A stretch of 64,000 nt of DNA from Tritrichomonas foetus. Taxonomy: Eukaryota > Parabasalia > Tritrichomonadida > Tritrichomonadidae. This document shows positions 1-11,500 of the stretch, piece after piece; within the stretch, counting starts at the first letter, position 1, and each line of letters starts with the position of its first letter. Below the pieces are notes generated by a model. That model searched no databases, had not been told where the DNA came from, and saw nothing but the letters and a program-made list of their open reading frames with translations. The DNA lies in assembly GCA_001839685.1 (NCBI GenBank), contig MLAK01000915.1, positions 29,339-93,338 on the forward strand. The letters run 5' to 3'. The translations under genes and the position numbers were made by a program.

Positions 1-185
1 GGTTTTTGGGATTACATTTTTCTATTTAATTGGAATGTTTGACCATCCATGGAGAAATTAAGGCCAAAATATAAATATAACCATCTCTTGCTAAACTATG
101 CCCTTAAAAGTCATTATGAAATAACCATAGAAAAAGTGTTCTTTTCAAAAAAGCAGATTAAATTTATCATTTCCATCATTCACCG

Positions 186-1235
186 ATGATACAAAACATT
201 CCATTTCCAATCATTAATTCACTCCCTAACCCAAATATTATCATCCACCATCAACCTCAAAATATAGTTTACCCACCAAATTCTACACGGAGTCTTGGGG
301 GAAACTTTGCTGAAATTCCTCAACTATTAAATCCAAAAAAGACGATCAATACAAGTGTTGCACCAAATATATTGAAGGTTCCGTGTTCACAAAGCGTCCC
401 AGTTCAGCATTATTATCCAAATAATGCCATTATTTCATCAATCACTCAACCATGCATCAATTCTCTTCCACAGACCAGTGTTTTCATATCAGCAGAGTCA
501 ACTCTATCATTTGGCACTAATCCTAATCATCCTCAATCTCAACTAAATCCATCATTTGATTTATCAAATATGCCCCAAAATTATGAGACGATAGAATCAA
601 TCACAAAAAGTTCTATTCAAAAAGTTAATGATATTCCAAATAACGGAGTATCATCTGATAACTATTCGCTTCAAAGTAGTAATAAAACCAATAATGATAG
701 CACACCTACCCGTAGGAAGACTAATCCATGGACAATTAGTGAAGATACTAAGTTGATCAAATCGATTAATTTGTATGGCGAGAATTGGGAAAAAGTCACA
801 AAAGAATTTGAGGGTAAAAGAACCAGAAGTCAATGTATACAACGATGGTATCGTGTTTTAAATCCAAACATCAGTAAAGTTCATTGGACATCTGAAGAAG
901 ATGAAAAGTTAATAAAAACTGTCGAAAAATATGGTGAGGCATGTTGGACTCGTGCATCAGCAATACTTGGAAATAGAAGTGATGTGCAATGCAGATATCG
1001 TTACAAGCAATTGATGAAATTAATGGAAAAAAGTAACAAAAAAGACAGTCAGCTTAAAAATCAAGTCATTGATGAAAAAATCGAAGCTTTGAGTCAAATG
1101 TTGGACGATAAAAACTCATCACCTATTGAAAGTAATGTTGAATCTGAAGAAAGATCGATGTCAATCAAAGATGAAATGAAAATGATACTTCCACCAATTA
1201 CTCATTTGTTGACACAAGAAGTAAAAAGATATTAA
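186..1235 (+). CDS. Myb-like (SANT) DNA-binding protein
   Basis: A 349-residue protein, probably a sequence-specific nuclear transcription regulator. Two consecutive Myb/SANT repeats lie at about residues 180-228 and 232-282. The first has tryptophans in PWTISED, ENWEKV and QRWYRV; the second has HWTSEEDE and CWTRAS, with tyrosine (CRYRY) in the third aromatic position. The N-terminal half is rich in Asn, Pro, Ser and Ile and looks disordered; the C-terminal 65 residues are charged. The ATG follows a TCATTTCCATCATTCACC stretch that resembles trichomonad initiators, which supports this start. Two-repeat Myb proteins are abundant in trichomonads, and some bind initiator or MRE promoter elements, but the target of this one cannot be told from sequence. 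The stop codon reads TAAA. Confidence 0.88.
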   Translation: MIQNIPFPIINSLPNPNIIIHHQPQNIVYPPNSTRSLGGNFAEIPQLLNPKKTINTSVAPNILKVPCSQSVPVQHYYPNNAIISSITQPCINSLPQTSVFISAESTLSFGTNPNHPQSQLNPSFDLSNMPQNYETIESITKSSIQKVNDIPNNGVSSDNYSLQSSNKTNNDSTPTRRKTNPWTISEDTKLIKSINLYGENWEKVTKEFEGKRTRSQCIQRWYRVLNPNISKVHWTSEEDEKLIKTVEKYGEACWTRASAILGNRSDVQCRYRYKQLMKLMEKSNKKDSQLKNQVIDEKIEALSQMLDDKNSSPIESNVESEERSMSIKDEMKMILPPITHLLTQEVKRY

Positions 1236-1671
1236 AATGATTTATTATTTACGAATTTTAGAGTTTGTTAATCATTGACTTTAATTCATTCTGTTTTTTA
1301 AAAAAATATTGGCATTATTTCGAAATTTCATATTTGATTTTTCATGATCAGACAATGATTAATTTAATTTTGGTATTTTTAATATCAACTATCTGTCATA
1401 AAAATCTTTGCTATTTCAGAGATAAAAAGCATGCTCGAATAGATGAAAACAGAATTAATATTACCCAAAAATGATTAATAGAGACTGGCCAACTCATCTA
1501 TATATATGCAAGAATCTGTTTTTAGAGCAAAGATTGATTAATTTACTCATGTTTCTTGGTTAACAAGAAGTCGAAAAATTTCACATCACCAATAATTAAT
1601 TCAATTTTTTTTGTGAGGTGGACGTTTGATTTTTCTTCGTCGGTTTTTTCGTTAGTTTATAAATCTCAAAA
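1236..1671. other. Intergenic spacer, Myb to CFAP61
   Basis: An AT-rich spacer of about 436 bases. It contains a 69-codon open frame (1265-1474, plus) with a hydrophobic, biased composition and no recognisable domain; I do not treat it as a gene. The last 60 bases are T-rich and end in CTCAAAA just before the next ATG. Confidence 0.5.
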
Positions 1672-4449
1672 ATGTCTGAGCTTACAATTCGGCGCTCTGC
1701 TCCGACAGATGCAAAGGCGCTTTCTGCTCTAGTTGAGCGAATTGGAGAAATTCTTGTCTCGCGTTACAATCGCAAAGATCTTTCTCAGTTACTCGAAGAT
1801 TCAATATTATCCTTCACAGTTCTCTCAGAAAATCAACCAGTTGCTGTTGCCTGCTTTGTTTATCCAGACCAGGAGCTTTACTATTCATATCGTCAATTGA
1901 AACTTTCATTCTATGCTGCTGAGACACAACACACAAATGAAGCTGCACGTTTAATTTTACGCACAGTTTTCGAATCGCAACCATGTATTGATACAATTAT
2001 AACCGCTGTCGCACAAACATCGCCACTCGAATCAGCACTTGTTCCATTTTTCATCGACGAAGGCGATTATTCTAAATGCTCACGTGAAACAGTCCTTCCA
2101 TCTCTTGTTATTCGCGCTGCTCGTGTTGAAGATTATGATGACTTAATGCCACTTTTCGAAGCTGAGGCTCCTGATCTTATTCAACAATATGGGCAGTTCT
2201 TTGTCTCTGATTTAATCAAATCAACAGATACGAAATGTTTGGTTGCTGAAGGAAATGATGGCCTTGCTGTTGCTTTTGTTGGTCTTGAACCAAACTTTGA
2301 CCCAAGTGAACAAAAGGATTCCTACGATCTTGATGCTTTTCAAGATCTTTTCAAGGAGCAAAGTATTGCATTTCGTATTCGAATCTTCTTCATTGCTGAA
2401 GAATATAGAAATCATTCACGTGACTTTATGAAGCCAATATTCTCACTCATGAGAGATGCAGATTACTGTCTGATGTTCTTGCCAACAAACAGTCCACCAT
2501 TCCCACTTGCTCCATTCTTCACCAGAATTCCAGCCCTCGAGCATGGAAATGAAAGATTTGTTCTTTTCATGTGTCACAGAGATTCTGTGACTGATGTTAT
2601 GTTAAATGTTCGACAATTTTCTAATGATGATTATTCATTACTTGAAAACTTCATCGAACCACTTTCAAATCGTACTCAAATTTTGGAAATTTGTAATGAG
2701 CATCCAGAATGCGTTTACCAACTCATGGCCAATGAAATTATTGCTGGTATTTGCTTGTTCAAACCACCTGAACCAATTGATCACCAAAAATGGGATATTG
2801 AACAGTATGTTGAAATTGGTGCATGCTCAAAACATTGTCAACTTTTGATGTATACAATTTCTCCTATCTTTCAAAGATTTTTTAGCTTCTTCCTTGTTCG
2901 ATGCCAAGAATTACTTAATGTTCATGCATTATACTATATGCATACCGGCACAGAAATGCTTCCTGACTTATTAGGCACAACATTTCTGGCAATCGAAAGG
3001 AGACAAGGTCCAGCACCACCAACTCTTGAAAAACACTTAGAAAGACTTGATACCATGCATTTATTCGCACGAAAACACGCTTTACAGCCAAAATATGAAA
3101 TCAACACTTCAATTGTTGTTGTTGGTTCAACTGAGGCTGTTTCTTCATTTGTTTACAAACTCATTTCTGTTCCATATTTACATTTCTCTGCAATCCATGT
3201 TGTTTGCACAGGTGGTGCCGAAAGAGTCTGGGTAAATACTGCAGCATCACGCGAATATTCACCAGATTGGCTTCAGCATCTTCATTTACTTAATGCTGTG
3301 AATTTCTTTGAAGCTGATCTTGCTGAAATCGAAAGAGATGAAGCCCAAATCATCTTAAACGATGGATCCTTTGTTTCTTATGACTTTTTGATCCTTTTGA
3401 CTGCCAAAGAAGGTGAAATCGCAGATATGTGGATGGCCAAAAACTTTGTTGAAAATACACAACCACCTGTTTCTGTTGTTGGTGATTCACTTGTCGCTTA
3501 TTACATCCTTTCACATTATCCTGGAGCTGCCCACATTGCGCATAATCCTCGTTTTAAGCTTGAAGGTACAATGGCTACAATTATTCGAGACTCTACTGTT
3601 GCATATTGTGACTTTAAAGAAGTTCCCCCTGTTCTTCTCGGAATTTTGGAACGTTCATTCCTTGTGTATGATGGTGGTATTGTCATTGATGAACTCTTCA
3701 GAACAAATGACACAAAAATCTTTGCAGCTGGTCCAATCACCCAATTTTCACGTCTTTATAGAGTCAAGGATGATGGAAATATTATTTCACAAACAGAATA
3801 TGGAAATCAAATTGGTGGTGTTATTCTAAAATATGTTGATCCACTTGATAAGTTTGAAGAGCCACCTCCAATCGTCGGTTCAGATGATGTCAGGAACCTT
3901 GTTAAGACGAAAGGACCTCAATCAGTTCCAAAATTCTCAACAAGGCGAGCTGAAATGTACCAACTCCCAGGAAACAGAACATTCTATCGAAATGGATTTC
4001 CATCAACGAAATGCAGATGCTTGGAAACATCAAAATCTGGTCAGACAATTAGATTCTTTATTGATGCTGCTGGTTTCATTCAAGCATTCGAATACCTCGG
4101 TGATGCAGACAGTTCTATCTTCAATTGGATGAAATTCATTGGACTTCCAGGCGTTCTTTTGAATAACATGATTGAAAGGTACGATAAGAAGATGATCACT
4201 GACTTTAAAGCGTTCTTTAATGAGCCATGGTGTGCAGCACTCCTTCATGACAGGTTCCCTAAGTTCTTTGAAGCCCTTCATCGCGAACTTGTTCAACTTG
4301 ATGAAGTAGATAAGCCAGAAGTGCACAACGAAATTAGACAAGCGATGTTGCAGTTCCTTATCGATAACGCAGACTTGCTACCACACTACTATACATCAGA
4401 ATCACAGTTACCACCACTTCTTGATGATGATGATGATGATCCAAAATAA
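1672..4449 (+). CDS. CFAP61: CFAP61-like radial spoke/calmodulin-associated protein
   Basis: A 925-residue homologue of cilia- and flagella-associated protein 61, an axonemal component of the calmodulin- and spoke-associated complex at the base of radial spokes. The N-terminal third has the family's GNAT-like fold signals, including RIFFIAEEYRNHSRDFMKP followed by a DYCLMFLPT segment and a PFPLAPFFTRIP segment that match the CFAP61 N-terminal domain in order. From about residue 481 (IVVVGSTEA) a Rossmann-type, pyridine-nucleotide-disulphide-oxidoreductase-like domain begins, again as in CFAP61. The protein ends in an Asp-rich tail. It is shorter than the animal homologue (about 1240 residues). 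The ATG is preceded by CTCAAAA and the stop codon reads TAAA. Its presence indicates a motile flagellum. Confidence 0.9.
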   Translation: MSELTIRRSAPTDAKALSALVERIGEILVSRYNRKDLSQLLEDSILSFTVLSENQPVAVACFVYPDQELYYSYRQLKLSFYAAETQHTNEAARLILRTVFESQPCIDTIITAVAQTSPLESALVPFFIDEGDYSKCSRETVLPSLVIRAARVEDYDDLMPLFEAEAPDLIQQYGQFFVSDLIKSTDTKCLVAEGNDGLAVAFVGLEPNFDPSEQKDSYDLDAFQDLFKEQSIAFRIRIFFIAEEYRNHSRDFMKPIFSLMRDADYCLMFLPTNSPPFPLAPFFTRIPALEHGNERFVLFMCHRDSVTDVMLNVRQFSNDDYSLLENFIEPLSNRTQILEICNEHPECVYQLMANEIIAGICLFKPPEPIDHQKWDIEQYVEIGACSKHCQLLMYTISPIFQRFFSFFLVRCQELLNVHALYYMHTGTEMLPDLLGTTFLAIERRQGPAPPTLEKHLERLDTMHLFARKHALQPKYEINTSIVVVGSTEAVSSFVYKLISVPYLHFSAIHVVCTGGAERVWVNTAASREYSPDWLQHLHLLNAVNFFEADLAEIERDEAQIILNDGSFVSYDFLILLTAKEGEIADMWMAKNFVENTQPPVSVVGDSLVAYYILSHYPGAAHIAHNPRFKLEGTMATIIRDSTVAYCDFKEVPPVLLGILERSFLVYDGGIVIDELFRTNDTKIFAAGPITQFSRLYRVKDDGNIISQTEYGNQIGGVILKYVDPLDKFEEPPPIVGSDDVRNLVKTKGPQSVPKFSTRRAEMYQLPGNRTFYRNGFPSTKCRCLETSKSGQTIRFFIDAAGFIQAFEYLGDADSSIFNWMKFIGLPGVLLNNMIERYDKKMITDFKAFFNEPWCAALLHDRFPKFFEALHRELVQLDEVDKPEVHNEIRQAMLQFLIDNADLLPHYYTSESQLPPLLDDDDDDPK

Positions 4450-4861
4450 AGAAGTGATTTATTTTATTTTATAAATTTGCAGAAGTAAAGAAAAAAAGAA
4501 ACAAATATAAATATTATATAATTTGATGAATAAATTTAACATTTATTCATTGCAATTGTTCATTTCATTCTTAAAAAGGCATCTATGATATTTTTCTCTC
4601 TCTTTCTTTTCAAAAATCACTTTCATGAATTTCAGTGAATCAAATTGCGAATGTAGATTGGATTAGAAGATGTGTGAGCTTACTACATTAAAACAGTACG
4701 ATTTTTTTTATTTTAATTTTTTTATCAAATCACAAGTGAATAATCAAAAATGAATTGAATATATTAACGTCATTTATGATTTTATCATGTAAACTATTCA
4801 AAATATCACTCTTGGTCACTTCATTTCACAATTTTCAAAATCAGCGTTTTTAGTGATAACT
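4450..4861. other. Intergenic spacer
   Basis: About 410 bases of AT-rich DNA with a pyrimidine tract (CTCTCTCTTTCTTTTC near 4595) and no frame with protein-like composition. The last 60 bases contain TCACTTCATTTCACAATTTTC, which resembles clustered initiator motifs before the next gene. Confidence 0.45.
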
Positions 4862-6109
4862 ATGCTGATTTCTTCGTCTGATGATTTTTCGAGCTCTTTA
4901 CTGAAAGAATTTGCCAAATCAACGACGATACTTCAATGTAGATATTCCAAAAATCAAAATAACCTCGTTCTCGATCCAATATTATATCAAATAATCGAAA
5001 TTCTCGACAGCCAAACGTTCCTGCAACGCGACGTCTATAAAATACAGAAAGTATTTCCATCGAACAATCAAGTGGACCTACTACGGATTCTCCATTCGCT
5101 CATCAATAATCCGAATTTAAATATTCGAGGAAATGCAGTTTTAACGCTTTCTGTAATCATGAAAAAAGAAGGAATTGACTTTTCAGATGCTTTTGGACCA
5201 AATGAAAGCGAAGTTGCCGAATTTTATGCCAATTATTTATTTAATTGCGCTGATTTCGAAATGTTGCCTCTGTCAATTATAAATAGTATTATATACGACA
5301 AGTATGAAAATATTCGGAATAAATTGATTCAACTTGGTCTTCCAGTTTTACTTTTAGAAACTGAGTGCGATTTAATTTCACCTTTATTAGTTTCTTTCTG
5401 TAGAAACTTGCCGATAATGCCTGAAGAATTTCTTCATCAATTTATTTTAAGACTTGTCTCTCTTGTTTCTTCATCCAAAATTGCAACCTGCTCTGATGTG
5501 ATGGAATCCATTTTAATATTGATTGAAAAAGGAATTCCAATTTCATTAAATGATCCAAAAGCATTTGAAAAAGAAATAATGATCAATTTATACACAGAAG
5601 ATGTTAGATGTATAACATTAGCAATCAAATTATTAATTAAGTTCAATATTTTCCCTGTAAATCACCTGGGTATGCTTTTGACTTTCGTTGAAAGTCATGT
5701 CACCAAACTAGGAGTTGTATCTATTCAATGTTTCCGTCATTTTTCAAATCTAATCATAGCATCTCCATTTTTCGAAGAAACTAAGAACACATTAATGTGC
5801 TCATTAGATAATCAGTCGTTTAGAGTTGTTTTCGAATGTTTATTAACGCTATCAAACTTTCCATTAAGTGCTGATGAGAAAGTTCATTTTTTGGAAACAT
5901 TGATCGTTTTTCTAAACGACAATGAAATCCAAGAAATTTGCTTAACCTTGATTTTGAAGTTACTTCAAAATTCAGATCAATCAGATCAAATTTATTTGAA
6001 AAATACAATTCATCAGGAGATGGAGCTTATAGAAGACCTAATTTGGTCAGAAGAGCAAAATGTTGCACAAACAGCTCAAGAAATTTTCACTTTGATAGAA
6101 GGAGATTAA
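4862..6109 (+). CDS. Armadillo/HEAT-like helical repeat protein, unknown function
   Basis: A 415-residue, leucine/isoleucine-rich, all-helical protein. Its composition and the pattern of paired amphipathic helices (for example LRILHSLINNPNLNIRGNAVLTL and later VVFECLLTLSNFPLS-type segments) resemble armadillo or HEAT repeats. No catalytic motif, signal peptide or membrane segment is visible. The frame opens three codons earlier at a GTG, but 4862 is the first ATG and is preferred. Such orphan armadillo-like proteins are numerous in trichomonads and usually act as scaffolds; the partner of this one is unknown. Confidence 0.75.
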   Translation: MLISSSDDFSSSLLKEFAKSTTILQCRYSKNQNNLVLDPILYQIIEILDSQTFLQRDVYKIQKVFPSNNQVDLLRILHSLINNPNLNIRGNAVLTLSVIMKKEGIDFSDAFGPNESEVAEFYANYLFNCADFEMLPLSIINSIIYDKYENIRNKLIQLGLPVLLLETECDLISPLLVSFCRNLPIMPEEFLHQFILRLVSLVSSSKIATCSDVMESILILIEKGIPISLNDPKAFEKEIMINLYTEDVRCITLAIKLLIKFNIFPVNHLGMLLTFVESHVTKLGVVSIQCFRHFSNLIIASPFFEETKNTLMCSLDNQSFRVVFECLLTLSNFPLSADEKVHFLETLIVFLNDNEIQEICLTLILKLLQNSDQSDQIYLKNTIHQEMELIEDLIWSEEQNVAQTAQEIFTLIEGD

Positions 6110-7223
6110 CTTCACGGCTTTCAATGCTTTCGATAAATTAATTTGTCAGTTCACTCAAATATGTAAGAAATTGCTTTATTTAGATAAATATAAATGTTAT
6201 TCAAGTTCAGTTTATTTGTTACAATATTTGATGATTTTACAAAAACGAATAATTTTAGTCAAGAAGAATAATTCATATTAATGAGGAGAATACAAATTTT
6301 GTTGGTGATTATGTGAAGAACGATCCATTTTATTTTTTTGAGATGAGAAACAAGCCTGTGATAAGTACGGGCCAAGCATGTGAGATTTATTGATATGATT
6401 AATATTATGTTCTACTAAGTAGTAATTTTTCATTATTAATAATGATAGTCTTGATGAAATTTGAAAAGTATAAGGAAAACACTAGACTGATCTACTTTCT
6501 GTAAGGAAAATATCTAATTTTATATTTATAAATTGAAATCGGATAAAAAAATTCACCAGAGAACAGTTTCTTCGTAACACTGCATGTTTGCATAGTCTAT
6601 CCCTCACTCATATGGTAACTGTAGGAATGTATAATGAATATACCTCATAAAAATATTCAATATTTAAAATCAGCCTCAAGTTGAATTTTTCGGATCATAT
6701 ATGCTCGAATAAAATGTGTATTCATTTTCTGATCATTCAGTGAGGCCTAAATGTAAACAACTCGAGATTTTAATGAAAATAAAATATATGAATATAATCA
6801 GCAGTTTTATTTCCCTCAAAAGCTTTGTGTGTGTATTGCAATACGCAAACATAGAAAAAACAAAGTCAACAATCTCAATGAAAGACTTGATACATATTTG
6901 GCGAATGTTTCGTTTTTAAGGTTAAAATCTAGAATATTAGCACAATTGGATAATTTGGTCCTCAAGAAGCGATCGAAATGTTGCAAAGTTTCGATTGATT
7001 GGAACCAATGTCTGTGATGTGAACTTTAAAAATATCAATTCACATGTCATGAGGGGCATGGTGAACTGTTCTTGCTTTAAATTTGTCATCGATATTGACC
7101 TTTCAATAGACAAATCAAAAGTGACAATATACAAAAAAGCAACACAATTGGTATTGTCACTTTTCTAATATTTTGAATTTTCTGAGAAACCGCTTTCTGG
7201 TGTGAATTGTTAATTCTCACTTA
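6110..7223. other. Long intergenic spacer, possible relic
   Basis: A 1.1-kb AT-rich spacer. Overlapping short open frames at 6716-7017 (plus) and 6937-7134 (minus) show no domain; the 6829-7017 frame has a mixed charged composition that could be a decayed coding fragment, but I cannot assign it. The final bases (GTTAATTCTCACTTA directly before ATG) carry an initiator-like TCACTTA for the ARPC4 gene. Confidence 0.4.
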
Positions 7224-7745
7224 ATGGCTAAAACAGCTCAGCAACCATATCTTGACGCAATCCGCCGCTCCCTCCAGTCCGCTCTTTGCGTCCGTAACTT
7301 CGCATCTCAGGACGTTGAACGCCATAACAAGCCAGAAATTGAAGTTGTTGAAGAAAACAAGAAATCTGAAATCATTGCTCGTCCAATCATGATTGCACGT
7401 TCAGAAATTGAATGCGTTTACATCGAAACTTCAATTAACAGTGTTCGTATTTCAGTCAAAGTTAAGCAACTCGATGATGTCGATACACTCCTCGCTAAAA
7501 TGTTCATGAGATTCCTTTCCCAGAGAGCTGATTCCTTCAGAATTTTAAGAAGGAAGCCAGTTAAGGGCTATGATATCTCATTCCTTATCACAAACATTCA
7601 TACCGAACAAATGATCCTTTCCAAACTTGTCGAGTTCGTTATTACTTTCCTCCAAGATGTTGATAAGGAACTTTCTGACATGAAGGTTACACTTAATAAG
7701 CGTGCCCGTAAGTGCTCAGAAGAATTCTTAAAGGTTCTCGTCTAA
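7224..7745 (+). CDS. ARPC4: Actin-related protein 2/3 complex subunit 4 (p20-ARC)
   Basis: A 173-residue subunit of the seven-part Arp2/3 complex, which nucleates branched actin filaments in the cytoplasm. Together with ARPC2 it forms the structural core. Similarity to animal ARPC4 runs end to end: the N-terminal PYLDAIRRSLQSALC block, VERHNKPE, ETSINSVRISVKVKQ, ILRRKPVKGYDISFLITN and HTEQM blocks are all present in order. Length matches the usual 168 residues. The ATG directly follows an initiator-like TCACTTA, and the stop codon reads TAAA. Codon use (many C/T-ending codons early on) suggests good expression. Confidence 0.97.
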   Translation: MAKTAQQPYLDAIRRSLQSALCVRNFASQDVERHNKPEIEVVEENKKSEIIARPIMIARSEIECVYIETSINSVRISVKVKQLDDVDTLLAKMFMRFLSQRADSFRILRRKPVKGYDISFLITNIHTEQMILSKLVEFVITFLQDVDKELSDMKVTLNKRARKCSEEFLKVLV

Positions 7746-8574
7746 AAAACATTTCTTAAGGCATAAAAGTTTACTTTTAATCTTTCACAGCAATTTTCAT
7801 TTTCGTCTTTCCTATTCTGAATTCACAAAAACAATAGTTTTGATATCAATCATATTTTTATTGATTCCAATCGCGAAAACGGTTTTTATATTGAAAGGGT
7901 CTGGTTGTTTCATTTCTGCATGTTTCGCTTTATCCCAAATTTGGACGAAGGAAAAAATTTTATAAAATATTCATTCATTGAAATCCTCCTTTTAGGGAAA
8001 TTCTGTGCCACAAAAACTATTGATTGATTGAGAAAATAAAAAAATCTAAGAAAACACGAAGTAAAAAGAGTTTATAAGGAGATTCATTTGATGCATCAAA
8101 AATTGTTCATTCGATTCAATTTATGCTTGTAGATTACTATATACTTTTCAAAATAGAATAGAACAAAGTTGCATGATTAATATTGATATTCAGGCGTCGA
8201 ATAATCATTCGTAAATAGCTAACTATTGCCCATTAATGAGGTAAAAATATGAAGTCAGCTTAAAGAACACATTTATTTAATGAATTCTGCTATTTGTTAA
8301 TCAATAGCATTGAATATCCTCTAACAATTGACAAGCTGTTTGTGGAAACAAACAAATAAGATAATAATGAAGATTCCATAGAAGGAAATCAGCTGTATTT
8401 ACTGAATAAAATTCCTACGAACTGTGAAATGTCAAGAAAAAGTCACTACAATCTTATTTTGATATGTCTTTTCCCTAAATAGGTAAATTTGGAATATTCA
8501 GAAAGAAAATATGTAATGTCAAGAAAGAAAATAGAAGTTAAATAGAAAGATAATATCAAATTTTATAAACAAAA
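7746..8574. other. Intergenic spacer between convergent genes
   Basis: An 830-base AT-rich spacer between ARPC4 (plus) and the Sec7-domain gene (minus). It should hold both 3' ends. I see no domain-bearing frame, RNA gene or clear repeat in it. Confidence 0.45.
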
Positions 8575-11500
8575 TTATTTTTCGTCTGCGTGAAACATCG
8601 TTTTGAATGAAGGGGTAAGTGGTTCAATAACTGCCAACGAATTTAGCCACATTTCTTTTCTGTCATCATTTGATTGGAAAATTCCACTTTCTTTCATTAC
8701 AAGGAGAGCATTACCGAGCATTTCTGGAATAGATTCTTTCAAATCAGCATCATTAACTTTCATCAAATTGAGCATGAATTGAACCATTTTAAACCAAATG
8801 CAAGAAAACGTTGGAAGTTCTGAAAGAAGTTGGTAAGAAACCAAGAATGCTTTAAAAACAGTTCGAACCATCATTAGAGCTCTTTCTTGCATATTTGGAT
8901 GCGTTTTTATCTGAAGTGGAATCTCAGTTGTTAATCTAGCTAAAGATGGAAACAAAACCATTTCAAAAATCGAATCACACATTGCAGGCGTTCTTTTTTC
9001 GATTCCAGGAAAAGCAAGAATTGTTTGAAAGTCCCTAAATCGAATAAAAACGTCATCATTTGGATCTTTGATGCAAAACAGTGCAACTGTTTGCAATAAA
9101 GGTATATAGAAATCATTCATTCTATTTATTCCCGGTAATTCTTTACATTCATTAAACTTTTGAACAAGAGAATGAACCAATGTTACTGGTTTAGGATTTA
9201 TTTCATGAAAAGAAATGGAAGCATTGAAAATAGTAAGTACTGATTGATATTGCATTGTTTCTGCAAAAGTTTGTAAATGTAAAGAAAAGAAAGAATTAAC
9301 TCCGCTGATTAATTCTGGCAAAAGTGCACTTAAACATCTTGCATCAAATGATGCTACTTTTTCAAGTAATGTTAAAATATCTTGTCTGAGCTTTTGTTGT
9401 CCCCACATATGATTAATTAAAGTAAACATTGATGTTAGAATTCTTTGTAAAAAGAATAAAAATGTTCTATTATATTGTGCATTTGCTAAAACGGACAAAA
9501 ACAGCTCAAAAACAGGTTTCCATAAAGGCTGGATTCTTTCTTCATTCACTGTTGCAGTTTGCGTAACCCAATGGAAACAAACTGTTGCTTCAGCAGCTCT
9601 ACTTTCTTTGTTTTCTTTACTTTCATCTAATTCGGGAAGAAAGTTATGTGTAATCAATATCAATGATTTCAAGAAGTAACTTAATGATTGATTTGAGAAG
9701 TGTAACGATTGATCAATAATGTGATGAATTTTACAATCTTTAACTAACCCTCTTTGTTCAATGGTTTTAATATCATTTGAATCTTCCTCCTTTTCTTTTT
9801 CATTGTCATAAGAAGTTAAAATTCTAAAGAAAGAAAGCATTGCTGTATTTCTACGTGGTGTTTTTTGCCACATTTGTGGTGCAATAATAATATCTCCATT
9901 TTCAACACATAAATTTGCTTGAGTCCGCATTTCTTCAGGTAAGATATCAAGTCTAAATAAATCTAAAAGTAATTCAACAAAATATTTCCAGCCTTCTTGA
10001 ATTTGAGCACCATGATCAAAGACAACATCAGATAATGTATAAAGAGCTTTTTTAGAGGACTCTTCAGACAGCCCATTTTTAGAATTTGAATGTGTAAATC
10101 GACATAAATTTACAACAAGGTTATCCAAAACGTCATGCATTTGATATAAAGCTGCAATAGACGCACATTTGGTGAAAGTATCAAGTACAAGTGAAACACC
10201 TTCATTTGAATGATCAAACAATATTGTATAAATAGGTGCAGCTTGTTGCCAAATCTCTCTAAATAGTTTAATTGTATCACTCTGTGGTTCATTACATGTT
10301 AATTCGATTTTTAAAAGCTTTTGCCTTTGTATCAGAAGTTCCCAATAAGCTGGTGAATTATTTTGGGTATCTTCTTCAATAGAAATTGCACTCCTTTTTA
10401 TTGAATTGAAGATAGATGTTAAAAATTGAGTGTCATAATCTTCGCCATTATTTTGGCCTTTCAGAAGAGCTAAAAAGTCGGTCAGCGTGTCTTTCTTAAC
10501 AACATTTTTATTATGCATTGAAGTATGAAGCATCAACCAAGCAACTGAAAAAAGATGAACGGCAACAGCATCATGGAAAAACGTATTCGGATGGCTATTG
10601 AAAAATGCTATTGAAAACATATCTAAAAGTCGATCAACTATTTGTCCCTCACCAACAATTCGAAATGATGAGAGAAAGAGGCGAATTGATTGATCGATAG
10701 ATAAATTGGAAAAATCAAATAAATCAATATATGCTTGAAGTACATTTTTGTTAAATTCACTATTTTTTCCAAAAAATTCACCGAGGGAACTTTTTGATAT
10801 TCCCAAAGCAATAAAAAGCATTTTAGAAACATCAGTCACTGAATAATCTTTGCTAATACTTGATGATTTCTCACTGAATTTGGCAGAAAAGTCCAACAAT
10901 TTCTCATATTTTTCTAATTCATCAGAAAACGGTTCCTGAAGAGGCGGATCGAGACTTATTCGTGGATTTTCGGAATTCACTGAAGGCGTGATCTGTTGAA
11001 TTATTGTTGTAATTAATGATAAAGCAACATTTTGCGCATCAGGAACAGCAGCAGGAACATTGGCAAATGACATTACCACATTTATAAATTTTTCAAACAA
11101 ATTCGGTAAAAAAGGTCTTGTCGAAAAATTAGAATAAAAAACTAAAGGAAATTTGGGAAGTGAAACAAAATCAATTAATATTTCAAAAGCAGTAGATTTC
11201 AAAAGTGGAGAAACTGTTGAAGAACTACAAAAATCAAGAATTGCTTCGAAGCATTTAGAAAATGGCATGGACATTTGTGTCCAATTTTCTGAAAAAACAG
11301 TAAAGAATAAACGTAAAGACAATACAAAATTACATCTATCGTCTGGTGTTGTTAATTGCTGATGTAAAATAATACAAGAGAATATTATCAATTCGTGATA
11401 TTTTGTGGCTGCCCCTGTTTTAGCTATAGCTAGAAATGCTGACAAAGCTGCAATTCGGGCAACCCAGCCGCTATCTGTATATGATAAATCTGCAATATAA

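Noticed and set aside
1265..1474. 69-codon plus-strand open frame after the Myb gene
   Set aside because: Biased Ile/Leu/Phe composition, no domain, sits in the 3' flank; best read as chance in AT-rich DNA.
6716..7017. Overlapping small plus-strand frames before ARPC4
   Set aside because: No domain and overlapping in two frames; at most an unidentified relic.
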